From: Astropecten irregularis
Lineage: Eukaryota; Echinodermata; Asteroidea; Paxillosida; Astropectinidae
Assembly: GCA_963971285.1 (NCBI GenBank)
Contig: OZ020244.1
Coordinates: forward strand, 7,936,001-8,000,000
Length of the DNA: 64,000 nucleotides
Direction of reading: 5' to 3'
The notes beneath the pieces were generated by a model, which had not been told where the DNA came from, made no database searches, and was given only the letters and a program-made list of their open reading frames with translations. The translations under genes were made by a program, and so were the position numbers. Positions 22,201-33,572 of the stretch are shown one piece after another. How positions within the stretch are numbered: the first letter of the stretch is position 1; every line of letters begins with the position of its first letter.

Positions 22201-25200
22201 GGGTTTATCTTGACAGTAGTTTCATCAGTATCCTTGTCTAATTATTCTTGTCAGAAAGTAGAAGCTGGGCTAATATTAATGATATACCATAGGATATACT
22301 TAGCAATAATTTTACCGTCATATTCTACAGCAAATTTCCCATACCAGGGTAGTCTTCTCTGAACAACAGCAAACGTCGTACCTCTCTCAAATTAACACAT
22401 ATTTACAAAAATGTATTTTTCTAAATCATAAAAATAAATTTCCTTGGGAAAGCTACAAAATACACAATGATTGATCACGGTGCAACCTTAAGATCGTATG
22501 CGAAATACCGGTATAGTACCTCGTCACCCCCTACAATTAATTAGTGTTGTTGCAACGGTACCAGTCTAGCAACGTAAAAAAAAAACCTTAAAAATTAAAT
22601 CTATTCAACAAAAATCAGATTTCGAAACCTCTCTAAATGACTTGATTTTCGAAAGACTGTTAATTATCAAGTTGAAGGATTACTTTCAACTGATTGATAG
22701 TATTTTTCTAAATGATAGCCAACCTGACAGTCATCAACGGCGTCAACTACGGTCATACAGTAATACATGTACGTGCGTGACACAAGCACGTTGTTTTGAT
22801 CCACGGTGATACTGTGGCAGTCTGTGCTAAATGGACATTATTTTTAAGAATGCAGGCCCAATTTCAGCCAACGCGCAGTATTGAATACTACGGGGAATCC
22901 CCAATTGCGCGTATTCTCAATTGGGTTTTATTTACCCAAGCTTCGTTTTGTGAGATCGTCGACTGCAATTTTTCAGCGGAAAATCACTAAAAAACAAATG
23001 TTCCGGGGCTAGAAAAAAAAATGGTATCAATTGGTTTTGGTTTAATTGGTGTCCCAGGAACATTTTGTGAAAAAATCAAAGATTGTACTCAAAGTTGCAC
23101 ACAAAGGCATTTTTTCTTCCATAAGGCTATGGACTATACAACTCATGATTCTCAAAACGTAGAAGTATCAAATTCAGTATTCAAAATCTTATCAGTTCCA
23201 CTGCCGGCAATCAGTTCTGCCGGTATAACTTCCTTCGGCAGTCAAAATAAAGTAACCATCAACTTTGAAATACCCGAATGATCATCGGTGTATACTGGCC
23301 ACCGCACGCCCTCCGTCGTTTCACGGCCGGGTAGGGAAGTTTGCCGCGAACTTCGGTTTGTCCACGATCGTTAAGAGGAGTGCCAAGCTTCATCTTATGG
23401 GTCATCTTTATACCTTTTCTTGACCATCTCCACGTTCCAACCAACCAAAGAATTTACCTGAAACAAAATAATATCTATTGCAGCAATTATCATGATCATC
23501 CTAAATCAAACAAACCTTCTTACTATTGTAAAAGTTTAAGGTGTTACAAATCCAAACATTTTCAAAATAGAGTTTTTAATTTTAAAAAGGTACATCAGCG
23601 AAAACTCAAAATATAACTTACGGAATCATTCGTGTTTTTAGCTGTTCCGCCATTTCTGATTTCGGAACAGGTTTTCTTTTTGTTCTGATTTTTGGCTTTT
23701 TCGCGGAAGCGAAATACCCTTTGTTTCTGTTCTGTTTTTTTTTCTTCCTTCCTCTTCCTCTTCTTGTCGCCGAATTCACATAGACAAAGCACAGGGGTAT
23801 TCTGCACCCCACTTTGGCACTTTTCAAACAGCCGATTTTAACCAAACTTGGTCTGAAGGAAGTCCATATAGGGTAGTAGTTGTGTCCCGAAACTTTTCGA
23901 CATCATGACGTCATGACTTGATTTTATATTAATTTTTAAATATTTCTCACAGCCCGTTAACTTTGTACACAGATTATGTGACAATATGGTCATGTACAAA
24001 ACATATGATGATCAAATGACTCAACTCTTCCCATACATCCACATGTACACTGCACTGAACGATCAACCTTTTTTTTTTGTGCCCTCGAAAATTCAGTCTG
24101 CAATCAGATTTATCCGGGCCGATTTATTGTATACATTGTACAGTATCGTCAACAATAAAACCAATTGCAAAAAAGGTTGTTGTCGAATTATTGGTATAAT
24201 GAGATGAATTACAGTGGTGATATGACGATGGCATGAAACACTGGATTCAAATAGTACAACCATGGAAGTGGGAATGATAAATGATTGCCACAGAACATCA
24301 AGTCATGGCTATCCTTTAGTGTTGTCGGAAAACCTATCGACCAAACGACTGTAAAGTGCGCCCTCATGTGAAAAATAAGTATGTTGGAGCTGTATTGAAC
24401 TCGTACAATCGCACTTTTTGCTCGACAAATTGTACCTGATCCATCGTTTTCGATCAGTTGTGCAGCAGGCGGAGACATTATTAAACACTTATTTTTCATA
24501 ATTAAATTCTCACTTACGTTTTTTACCTTTCTGTCTTCCCCTGCTGGTTGCCTAGTACAAGTAATTTACCCAGACTGTCCGGACAGTCGGGAATCACAAC
24601 CACGAACAGCAGAAGAAATCTTGCTATCGGATAATATCTTTATTCGATCTAAAAGTAATAAAACAAACAAACATACAGAATAACTATCAGTGTTAACGAA
24701 TAACTAAACTGGCTGGCATAACTTGAATGCAACTTGCTGAAAACTATCTGAAAGATTCCTCAAACTTCACTTGCAAATTCTCCTTTAACTTCTCAATCAG
24801 GTAATTTCTGGTTCAAAACTGTGACTCATAAATTCTGGGTTTTCCAGGCAAACATCAACAGAGAGATATATAATCTTAAGCATGTCTAAAACTGCAATTC
24901 TCAGTCCAGATTTACTGAAAGGCTGTTGTCCTAGAAATCATAAATGAACATGAAATTCCCTTAAATTCAGGTAAAATTAAGGAAGCAAAATGTATCTTTA
25001 AACAAGGTACTTTCTCAAACTGTTTCAAAGTGAATAAATCTCTGCTCTCAAAACTTATCTTGGAGTAATATTACTTAATAAACTACTAAACCACTTTATC
25101 TAAAACCTCCAACTTTAGGCTTTTCCAACTGTAAGTCCTTTACAAAAACCATGGCAAACTTATTACATGTACTCTGTAGTAAAGTAAACATGTGAAAATA

Positions 25201-25701
25201 CTCGTGAATTAGGAACATGAAAATAACTTTACTTTCACTCAGAATGCTTATAAAAATGATCACTTACTTCTTTGGCAAGACTCTTCTGTCATTTACTGAA
25301 ACTGTAACTTGTGTTAGCTCAAACAGGATAGCTGAAAAACTGGTTTAATTTTAACTGAAAACTGACACTGTAAGTACATAAACAAATATGGCTGCTTTTT
25401 TACATGTGTGAGGTGTCAAATGTCCAACTATAGAGGGCGCTAGTCAAAGTCACTGTTCAGCAGGCAAAGTTTTAACTGTTCTCACCGATCCACTGTCGGA
25501 ACGAAAAACTTTGGCGTTGAAGTGGTTTCTAATATAGACAGAGGTCCACATAATGCCAACATTAATACACAATAGATTTCTTACAGATTTCTTACATAAA
25601 TACCTTGTCAATGACATGTATTTTATTTCAAACTTGTCCATAAACAATTCAAAATCACACTGCCATTTTACTTAAATACATGTGTCAGCAAAATGGTGAA
25701 A
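19256..25701. other. 6.4 kb without a recognised gene
   Basis: The stretch holds old repeats only. A 45-bp word (GTACCATTYTAAGCCGATAT..) is directly repeated at about 20996 and 21170. A palindromic TGTTCCGACATCAGAATGTC.. occurs near 19729, and further TGACGTCA-type repeats lie at 19407 and 23903. The section 24588-25440 has LTR-like composition (TTTATTCGATCT; AGAGGGCGCTAG at 25431) but no second copy is visible. No host exon is supported. Confidence 0.5.
21424..21710 (+). repeat. Purine-rich, G-run-rich tract
   Basis: The plus strand is about 85-90 percent purine, with many GGG and GGGGG runs. It could form G-quadruplex or triplex structures. The open frames across it are low-complexity artefacts. 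Confidence 0.7.
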
Positions 25702-25876
25702 GTAGTATATATAATGGGGGTTCTGGGCCACTCCGCCGGTAGAGCGCCCGGTAGAGCGTAAAATCTAAAAATAAAAGGCCCAGTCCCCTCGCTCTGAATA
25801 GCGGGTCTGGGCCACCCGCCCGAGCACGCGCCGGGCGCGTGCGGTCTTAGGAGGGCGCTCTATAGCGCGATCGCCC
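25702..25876 (+). repeat. Polinton left terminal inverted repeat, 175 bp
   Basis: It starts GTAGTATATATAATGGGGGT and ends at GCGATCGCCC. It equals the reverse complement of 40476-40650 apart from one T/C difference near 25784. It contains its own short palindromic GC words (CCGCCCGAGCACGCGCCGGG). The ends are presumed origins for protein-primed replication and integrase substrates. Confidence 0.95.
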
Positions 25877-25944
25877 TCCTGCATGGGTTATTGAACCATT
25901 TAAACATACCCATTTGCAAGGGGTATAACCGAGGAGTTATTACG

Positions 25945-26205
25945 ATGAAGGTTAAAAACAATTGTCAGTGGCTCGTTCTAGGCTCTACAGAGCTTTGTGG
26001 TCGCAGCTGTCTTAAAGACCATTGCAAAATTCACCTGGCTAAACTTCGAAAAGGTAGGACAACTTATGCCTGTCAAGGTTGTGGGATAGGGGTAAAAACA
26101 GCCCTGGCTCTGTGCCGCGCCTGTGGTGTTAGCCGCATTCGAAAGCAGGCCTGGCGTGATAAGCAACTTACCTTTAGATTAGAGTTATACGTCTTGCAGC
26201 GATAA
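25945..26205 (+). CDS. Polinton zinc-binding accessory protein
   Basis: An 86-residue protein, start chosen at ATG 25945 because the conserved part follows closely. Cysteines and histidines are paired as CGRSC, CKIH, CQGC and CRAC, the last two forming a zinc ribbon. Similar small proteins occur near the left end of Polintons in cnidarians and other marine animals; their function is not known. It lies upstream of the polymerase on the same strand and is intact in this copy. Confidence 0.7.
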   Translation: MKVKNNCQWLVLGSTELCGRSCLKDHCKIHLAKLRKGRTTYACQGCGIGVKTALALCRACGVSRIRKQAWRDKQLTFRLELYVLQR

Positions 26206-26270
26206 AGATTTTAAATTAGAGAAGTGGTCTCATATGGGCATACTCATCAAGCACTATGCCGATGCGCGCT

Positions 26271-26618
26271 GAAGCACGAGAACGTAAAAACCGCGCCGCG
26301 CGTGCACGATGGGCACGGCGCACCCCGGAAGAGATAGAGCGGGACAGGGCCAGGTGGGCGAGAAATCGACGAGAACGCCGAGAGAGAGAGGGGGAGATGC
26401 CAGAGCCTGTCGCCGCCGAACCAGCCCGCGACGTTGAAGCATGAGAGCGTAGAAACCGCGCCGCGCGCCAACGATAGGCAGCACGTACCCCGGAAGAGAT
26501 AGAGCGGGACAGGGCCAGGCGGGCGAGAAATCTACGAGAACGCCGAGAGAGAGGGGGGGAGATGCCAGAGCCTGTCGCCGCTGAACCAGCCCGCGACGTT
26601 GTATACAACAACTTAGAT
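26271..26618 (+). repeat. 174-bp in-frame tandem duplication in the polB N-terminus
   Basis: Two adjacent copies (about 26271-26444 and 26445-26618) each encode the basic block TPEEIERDRAR followed by RERREREG and MPEPVAAEPARDV. The period is 58 codons, so the frame is kept. The second copy has acquired TGA and TAG stops. Confidence 0.9.
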
Positions 26619-29600
26619 GAGACAATCCCTGAGGAGGAAGTGTTTCAAGAAGAGAAGAAAGATGATTTGATCTTTCGCAAACTCCCATGGGTGATAAAGG
26701 GTTTTCTGCATGGTTGGCAGCTAAATATCCCCTAGGGGCACCCCCTCGAAGCAGACCTCATAGCTCTCCTAGAAGGTTTGCGTCCCCAGATTCGCAAGAA
26801 GCTCGGGGAAGAGATCGCGGTTCTGAACGGGATAAAGTTCCAGCTGGCCCTCAAGGTCCAGCTTCGAAAAGACAAACCCGATGGTTCCTCGGAGTACACA
26901 GACCCTGTGCTTCGACACAAACAGGAACCGCTTCTTCAGACCGGTGAAATCAAGGAGGCGCTTGACAGATCTTTCTCAGACATCCAGGAGGCCCTTGAGA
27001 AGTGGACACAAAGGGGCTCTGGGTGGGTGGTTGACAGAGTGCTGACTCTATGGCTGAACATCGCCACATACCAGCCCCTTAGAGGAGGCTCTTACATCTC
27101 ACTACCCACAGAGGTGAAAAAGAAAAAGGCTGTTATCAATGTGAAAAACAAGGATGACAACTGCCTCCGATGGGCCTTGAGATCTGCCATATTTCCCGTA
27201 GCTCATGGGAATCATGCCTATAGACCTTCTAATTATCCAACGTATGACGGTCTAAACTTCGATGGGATCGAAGCCCCGACACCCATCTCTATGATCGAGA
27301 AGGTCGAGAGACAGAACAACCTAGCCATTAACGTCTTTGGCTGGGACAAGGGTGTCATTATCTATCACCTCAGCAAGCAGCTAGGGCCCCGGTTCAACCT
27401 GTTGCTGATCGAAAAGGCGGGAAAGTTTCACTACACCTGGATCAAAGATCTAAATCGCCTCTTATTCGATCAGAGCAAACACAAGGAGCGCAAGCACTTT
27501 TGCGAGCGCTGCCTTCACGGCTACACCAGAGAAGACCTGCTGGAGGCCCACCATCCAGAGTGCCGCGGCATCGGGCAAACGGCGGTGAGAGTAGAGATGC
27601 CTGAAGAGGGCAAAAAACAAGTTGGTATTTCAGAATCACCAAAAACAGCTGTCAGCCCCCTCCATCATCTACGCCGACTTTGAGGTCCTCACAATCAAAC
27701 TCGAGGGCCCTGAGCTCGACCCAACGAAGAGTAACACCAGGAAGACGCAGCAGCACGAAGCGTGCAGCTACTGTTTCACAGTCGTCCGCTGTGACGGACA
27801 GGCACAACCGCCTGTGGAATACAGAGGCCCGAATGCAGCGGAGCACCTCCTCAAAGCGCTTCAGAAAGAAGAGAGAAAAATCAAGGCGACGCTGACCTAC
27901 CCCCCCCCAGGCCATGCGAATGACCCGAGAGGACTGGAAGTCTTACAACAACGCGACAACCTGTCATGTGTGTGAGAAACCTCTAGCGGGTGATAGAGTC
28001 CGAGACCACTGCCACATCGTCGGAAAATACAGAGGGGCAGCCCACAACGCCTGTAACCTCAAATTGAGGCTGAACCCGAAGACAACGCCCATACCAGTTG
28101 TCTTTCACAACCTTCGGGGCTACGACTCCCATCTGATCATGCAGGCGATCTCGAAGGTAGAGGGGAAGGTATCGTGTATCCCCAACAACACGGAGAAGTA
28201 CATCTCCTTCTCCCTCGGGCAGCTCCGCTTCATCGATAGTGCGCAGTTTCTGCTAGCCCCGTTGGACAAGCTAGCGGCGGACAACCAGCCCGAAGCGTTC
28301 CACATTACAACAAAGTTTGAGCCCGACGTAAAAAAGCGCGAGCTGCTGCTGCGCAAGGGCATCTATCCATACGAGTACATGGACTCCTGGGAGCGGTTTG
28401 CAGAGCCAACGCTCCCACCAAAAGAGGCATTCTACAGCAAACTCTCGGAAGAACGCATCAGCGAGGCCGATTATGCCCATGCCCAACATGTCTGGAAGAC
28501 CTTCGGATGTCGCAACCTGGGAGACTACAGCGACCTATACTGTCGCACCGACGTCCTACTTCTGGCGGACGTCTTTGAGACCTTTCGAAAGACATGCCTG
28601 CGGCAGTATGGATTAGATCCCGCCAACTACTATACGAGCCCCGGTCTCTCCTGGGACGCATTGCTCAAGAAAACGGGAATCGAGCTAGACCTGCTGACGG
28701 ACTATGACTAGCACCTCTTTATTGAAAAGGGGATGCGCGGTTTGGATATCCATGGTCTCGAGGAGGTACGCGAAAGCGAACAATCCTCTGGTCGAGGGAT
28801 ATGACTCCTCTAAAGAACGTAGCCACATCCTCTACCTCGACGCCAACAACCTGTATGGCTGGGCGATGAGCCAGCCCTTGCCCACAGGCGCCTTTCGATG
28901 GGTAGAGGATTGCGATGGGCTCGCCGCAGGTATAGCGGATCACCCGGCAGAGAACCCCAATGGCTACATCCTGGAGGTGGACCTCGAATACCCGGAAGAG
29001 CTGCACGAAGCGCACAATGCATATCCGTTGGCTCCGGAGCGCATGGTGGTCTCAAAAGAGTGGATGTCGGAGTATCAGCACAACCTTCTTGCCGCCGGGG
29101 CGACGCCCACCGAGGTTGAGAAGCTGGTCCCCAACCTTCGCAATAAGGAACGCTACGTGCTTCACTACCGCAACCTACAACTCTATCTGTCAATTGGCAT
29201 GCGCCTATCCTTTGATCAAAGCCCCTGGATGGAGCCCTATATCAGAATGAACACCGAACTCCGGAAAAAAGCAACCAGCGACTTTGAGAAGGATCTCTAC
29301 AAGCTGATGAACAACAGCGTCTTCGGCAAAACCATGGAGAACCTCCGCAAGCGGGTCAACGTGAAGCTCGTCAGGGCTGATGAAGAGGACAGACTGAGGC
29401 GCCTTATCGCCAGCCCAGCCTTCGCGCGGGCAAACATCTTTGATGACGACCTTGCGGCCATCCAGGTCCACAAGAGCAGATTGGTTCTCAATCGCCCGGT
29501 GTTCGTTGGGATGAGCATCCTGGACCTCTCCAAACACCTTATGTACGACTTCTACTACAACCAGATGAAGGGTCTGTACGGAGAGCGCTGTCAGCTCCTT

Positions 29601-30080
29601 TACACCGACACGGAGCTCCTTATCGAGCTCCAAACTGAGGACGTGTACCAAGACATGGCAGAACGTGCACATCTCTACGACACGTCCGGCTACCCCGAGG
29701 AGCACCCACTACGCAGCAATACGAACTAAAAGGTGCTAGGTAAGATGAAAGACGAGTGCGCCGGGCGCCCTATCGCCGAATATGTTGGTCTGCGCCCCAA
29801 AATGTACTCAATCCTAGAGGCTGATGGCAAAAACATAAAGAAGGCCAAAGGTGTGAAAAAGTCCGCCGTGAAGAAGCGTATTCGCCACGAGCAGTATAAA
29901 GAAGCGCTCTTCGATAAAAAGACCTTTCGCCACAGCATGGATGTGCTCCGGTCCGAGCGCCACCGCATCTATGGTCAGAGCCTGAACAAAGTATCTCTAT
30001 CACCTTTTGATAGCAAGCGCAGGATCGCGAAAAATGGGGTTGGCACCTTGGCCTACGGACACAAAGATGCGATCCCTGTA

Positions 30081-30158
30081 GGCATGTTCGATATTAACCA
30101 ATTACTAGACGAGCTAGTAGGCAGGTTCGATATAAACCAATTACTAGACGAGCTGTTC
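30081..30158 (+). repeat. 39-bp in-frame duplication at the polB C-terminus
   Basis: Thirteen codons are repeated: GMFDINQLLDELV is followed at once by GRFDINQLLDELF. The second copy reaches to within three codons of the stop and overlaps the end of the integrase gene. Confidence 0.9.
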
Positions 30159-31060
30159 AACGCTTGAGGACCCCATCCGGCGGTAGCTGGGTATCAGGAG
30201 GCGTCACGAGGAGCTCCTCCCGGACAAAGCCACGGGCAGGTCCATCCAGCAAATAGTAGAGCACGGGCTCGTTGGGCTTGGTCACCGAGCGTCCGAGCCG
30301 GTACACATCCAGGGACCACGTTGGATCGGTGGCGCGGCGGCGGCCGCCCTCCAGCTCGCCGGGCTGATACAGATAGCGAACACCAACGTCTGAAGGGATC
30401 CTTTGCTCACTAGAGCCAATGGGGCGGCCTGGAACGACGGAGGAGGGCGTTTGTGTCACCGTTTTAGCCTTGATGGTAGTATTGGTCGTATTGGTGCCCA
30501 AAGAGCTGCTCAGCCAATGTCCGGTTGAATCACTCTACGATCCCCTGGTCCCGGTGAATCTCCACACGACCTCGCCTGACCTCGACGTTGTGCTTCGCGA
30601 GCATCTGATTGACCGCACCCATGAACTCACGCCCAGGGTCGACCTGAAGCAGCCCGGGCCACCTCAACGGGCCTTGCTTGTAAATGCGAGACAGGGCGTC
30701 GGCAACTTCTTTGGCCTCCTTCGTTGCCAGAGGCTCGGCTTCCTTATAGCGCGAGGCAACGTCAACGACGGTGAGTGCGTACTTGTACGTCTTGCGACGG
30801 AGGCGGTCGCGGGGGAGAAAGAGCAGGTCAGCTTGGTGAACCTAGTTGGGCACGGCGACATCGAATTTTGGTCTTGGAATGTGCCTCGGGCGGGGAGGTA
30901 GATCTGCCAAATTGCCTGCTTTTTAAGCCAAGCCCGAGCAGCCTCTTCAGAGATCTTAGCAGCAGCCGAGAGGTTTTTTAACCGCCGCTAGTCCCTTCCA
31001 GTAGCCGCGGGGGCTATAGTAGATGCGAGACAGCCTTGCTGCCAGGCGAGCAGCGGACAT
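30157..31060 (-). pseudogene. int: Polinton retroviral-type (RVE) integrase
   Basis: The start is ATG at 31060, followed by RIYYSPRGYWKGLAAV, an N-terminal region ending KQAIWQIYLPA, and then PRPKFDVAVP. The catalytic core has D in LTVVDVASRYKEAE (about 30770), D in LLQVDPGREFMG (about 30630) and E in HRDQGIVE (about 30540), a D,D-35-E arrangement. The C-terminus DPTWSLDVYRLGRS to YYLLDGPARGFVREELLV resembles the chromo/SH3-like tail of this family. It would insert the linear element and make the target duplication. Breaks: frameshifts near 30973 and 30893, TAG near 30843, TGA just after the catalytic Glu near 30530, and TAA near 30465. Confidence 0.93.
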
Positions 31061-31067
31061 GTCTTGC

Positions 31068-31135
31068 GCGATATTCTTGCGCGATATTCTTGCGAGATAT
31101 TCTTGCGAGATATTCTTGCGAGATATTTTTGCAAC
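31068..31135. repeat. 14-bp tandem repeat upstream of the integrase start
   Basis: Five copies of CTTGCGCGATATT or CTTGCGAGATATT lie just 5' of the integrase ATG (minus strand) and 3' of the next gene. They could be regulatory, but nothing direct shows this. Confidence 0.85.
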
Positions 31136-31194
31136 CTAACCAGTCTCCAACAGGCTGGGCTCAGGTGGGTTTTTTAATTCGATTGCCTCGGCAA

Positions 31195-31621
31195 TCACCT
31201 GGTGAGCATATAGGCTGCGACCGAAGTGGCTCCCAGTCCCACGACTACAAAGGCGAGTTCTCTATCGCGCTGCTCCGGCGATGGTTGGTAAAAATCTGAC
31301 AGCCTGGGTTCCGGTTCCTGTGCTAGCACAACGCCGCTGCCAGCGGTGACAAGATTGTATTGGCGGATGGCTTCATCAACATCACGGAAAGTGTGCACGG
31401 CGTGTCCCTGGCGGCGCAGCTCTTTATTGATCCAGTCAAGACACGTTCAGACCGCTTGCGCGAGACCATTCGGCCTGTGCAGCTTGGAGTTGTTCTATGG
31501 CTTTGTCATGCCGTTTTCGCTCCTCGTCGGAACCGCTTAACGACGAGAAGAGAAAGTTTGACCCTGAGAACGCGAGCGCGTTCACCAATGCTCCACCTAC
31601 AAGCATCGCTATAGAGGCCAT
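31195..31621 (-). pseudogene. Polinton conserved membrane protein (small)
   Basis: The protein begins MASIAMLVGGALVNALAFSG, a hydrophobic N-terminus, followed by a charged helix EERKRHDKAIEQLQAAQAEW. After a one-base frameshift near 31450 it continues to LSDFYQPSPEQRDRELAF and ends in a second hydrophobic helix VVVGLGATSVAAYMLTR. Two-helix proteins of this type recur in Polintons of aquatic invertebrates, usually in the capsid gene block. Role unknown; a virion or membrane component is likely. Confidence 0.75.
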
Positions 31622-31644
31622 CTTGTTACGGCTATACAGATCGT

Positions 31645-31883
31645 TTACTTCAATATGTCAGCGGGGAGTATCCCCTGCTTCACGAGCATATCCTTGGTGG
31701 CCATGGCCATGCCCACATCCAGAATGACCATGCCGGCATCGTACGGCACAAAATCCAATGTTGGCGTAGCACCTTTCATGATTTGTTTGCCAGGTGCGGC
31801 GTACCCAATTGCGAGCCCACTCACAACGGCGGAGTGGTATGCCAAATTGGCATTTGTTTGCCGTCTGTACTGGGAGTAGACAT
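31645..31883 (-). pseudogene. Polinton small hydrophobic protein
   Basis: About 79 residues. The likely start is ATG 31883, with a frameshift near 31845. The core reads AYHSAVVSGLAIGYAAPGKQ then LDFVPYDAGMVILDVGMAMA and ends KQGILPADILK. It lies 13 bp from the end of the upstream gene and 23 bp before the next, so the minus-strand genes look co-transcribed. It resembles a conserved Polinton accessory protein; function unknown. Confidence 0.65.
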
Positions 31884-31896
31884 AGTGGCAGCAGCG

Positions 31897-32935
31897 TTAC
31901 TGCATATGAAAGGGGTCAGATTGTTGGTCAGATTTGTGCGCATATAGCGCGGCGCCAACAGCGGCAGCTGCGAGGACTGCACACGCTATCCATGAGCTCT
32001 GCGGCTGAAAAGTCGCTGTCCCAGCAGGCGCAGTTTCAGCGGTTTCGGCGGGCTGTGTGGTTTGAGATGGCTGGAGACCCTCTTTGGCCTTTTGAAGCTG
32101 TTTAAGTAGCGCTTCTTGTTTTGCTTTTTTGGCCACCGCACCCTTTTGACCAGCCGCGACTTTCTTCGGGCTCTTACTCGTCGCCCTCTCTTGCGTTGGA
32201 GGGGCCGCCCCCTGGGCAGGTTCTTGCGGGGCTGTCTCCTGCGGGGCCGTCTCCTGCGGGGGCATCGATTTCAATGTCGTCTTCTCCATCTTCCGTATTT
32301 GTAAGAGATACCTGCTCTCCAAATCGACAGTGTTTAGCTGTGGTCATCGCCGCCGTCATCGGAGCTAGGTACATCCCATAGCGATAATATAGCTCGCAGC
32401 AAGCAGTCGTCAGTGCATGCTGAACAAAGGGGTCTTCGGAGAGGTCTGACACAAGCTTGGGTCTATTTTCAGGAGGAATGGGTAAAACTCTACCCGCTAA
32501 TAGCGCATACATCTGCAGCGCGGAATCTCCGAGCGTTTTTGTCATTGAGGCCCCAAGGCGCGCCTCATAGCGTCCATAGTGTTTGGAGACCTCGCCATCG
32601 GTCATCTCGTCAACTTGTGCGAGAGTCGGCTGTTTACCCAGGTATTTCTTGGCTGTACCACCAGCTACGATTGACGCCAGACGGGCTCGTTTTTGTTCTT
32701 GTCCCACTGTGTCGATTGTCGTCGCTACAGTGGTACCCGCGCTTTTCTCTTTGGCGCCCTCTTGAGCCAACAGCTGGTCGATTAATTCATCCGCGTTTGC
32801 CATGTTGCGGACAGCACTTCGCACGTATGTCATTCCGCGCTTAAGTCTAACATACTCCAACAAAATATAACAGCTTAACATCAAATTAGCAACAACTGCT
32901 ATCAGCGTCGTCGTCTGCATCCAAAGCTCCAACAT
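31897..32935 (-). pseudogene. Polinton membrane-anchored structural protein, about 345 residues
   Basis: An N-terminal transmembrane segment (LIAVVANLMLSCYILLEYV) is followed by a soluble helical region. The most conserved part reads TLAQVDEMTDGEVSKHYGRY, then YYRYGMYLAPM. After a frameshift near 32250 come a Pro/Gln/Lys-rich linker (ERATSKSPKKVAAGQKG) and a C-terminal helix SSWIACAVLAAAAVGAALYA. The pattern (two membrane helices, conserved centre) recurs in Polintons between the ATPase and small membrane proteins. It may line an internal membrane or act in assembly. No enzyme motif is seen. Confidence 0.7.
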
Positions 32936-32937
32936 AG

Positions 32938-32987
32938 TTGTTCAGCAGTGCTGAGCAGTTGTTGAGCAGTGCTGAGCAGTTGTTAAG
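32938..32987. repeat. Short tandem repeat GAGCAGTTGTT/GAGCAGTGCT
   Basis: Alternating copies of GAGCAGTTGTT and GAGCAGTGCT fill the 50 bp between the ATPase end and the start of the next minus-strand gene. A promoter or spacer role is possible. Confidence 0.7.
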
Positions 32988-32988
32988 C

Positions 32989-33572
32989 TTATGTTAACAA
33001 CCGATAAGCAGCTGGCTGATCAGTCTTTAGTACGAGCTTAGCATGTTTAGCTTCAGATAGCTGTTTCCTTAGCGCAGCTCGCTCTTCTTTTGTTGGGATT
33101 ACATCGTTTTATCGCAGGCAATCTTCGAAGGAATCCCTATCTTTGCAGTGGAAGATAGCGATCCACTTTGTCTGCTCACGGAGGTCTTTCAGGACCGAGT
33201 TATATTTTTGCGTCAAGACCCACACGGATTGATAGGCATGACGGCCTGAAAATGCAAGCTCTGACAACACGTCTTTCTTTGTTGTCAAGGCTTTATTGGC
33301 CGTGCAGTCGTCAATGATGTACAACGTTGGTTCACAGGCAAATATCGAGTAAAAAACTCCCAGATATTTGTGAAGTTTGGCTCGTGGTAACTTTTGTTCC
33401 AGCGCGCTGTAGGGCATAATATGACGATGTGCGCAAACGCGTCTCTGTAACCACCACGAGAGCTGGGTAGCTCGAGGAGGTCAAGGGTAAAGACCGTTTT
33501 GCCACAGCCAGTCTGCCCGCAAATAATCGCGTGACCATTAGTACAGAGCGTTGATAAAACGTCCATTTTCAA
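32989..33572 (-). pseudogene. Polinton genome-packaging ATPase (FtsK/HerA, A32-like)
   Basis: Walker A is ICGQTGCGKTVFTLDLLEL (about 33500), the region after it includes FAHIVILCPT, and Walker B is LYIIDDCTA (about 33310). A sensor-type stretch SVWVLTQKYNSVLKDLREQ follows. This ATPase pumps the genome into the capsid in the adenovirus-to-Polinton lineage. A one-base slip in a T6 run near 33355 shifts the frame, and a TAA at 33109-33111 cuts off a further 40 codons that still read as protein to 32989 (KEERAALRKQLSEAKHAKL). Its start overlaps the capsid gene end by 35 bp. Confidence 0.92.

Larger units (their letters stand above)
26256..30167 (+). pseudogene. polB: Protein-primed family B DNA polymerase (Polinton pPolB)
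   Basis: About 1,300 residues when the breaks are ignored. In order: an Arg/Glu-rich basic N-terminus duplicated in tandem; a helical region (about 26700-27500); ExoI with IIYADFE (about 27660); a Cys/His zinc segment CHVCEK...RDHCHIVGKYRG (about 27965-28040); ExoII NLRGYDSH (about 28110); ExoIII YCRTDVLLLADVFE (about 28540); motif A LDANNLYGWAM (about 28840); motif B NNSVFGKTMENLRKR (about 29310); and motif C, here YTDTELLIE (about 29600), altered from the usual second Asp. It would replicate the element by protein priming. In-frame stops lie at 26442, 26475, 26733, 28709 and 29727; frameshifts lie near 27640, 27905 and 28740. The gene ends tail to tail with the integrase, overlapping by 11 bp. 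Confidence 0.95.

Noticed and set aside
26216-26688. Open frames of 131 and 144 codons on the minus strand
   Set aside because: They mirror the duplicated Arg/Glu-rich polymerase N-terminus on the other strand and repeat with its 174-bp period.
26256-30167. Alternative genetic code (reassigned TAG/TAA/TGA) in the Polinton
   Set aside because: All three stops occur in frame, together with many frameshifts, and intact genes end with normal stops. Decay or sequencing error explains this better.
32121-32844. Plus-strand open frames opposite the minus-strand membrane-protein gene
   Set aside because: They lie antisense to a conserved Polinton protein and show no motif of their own.
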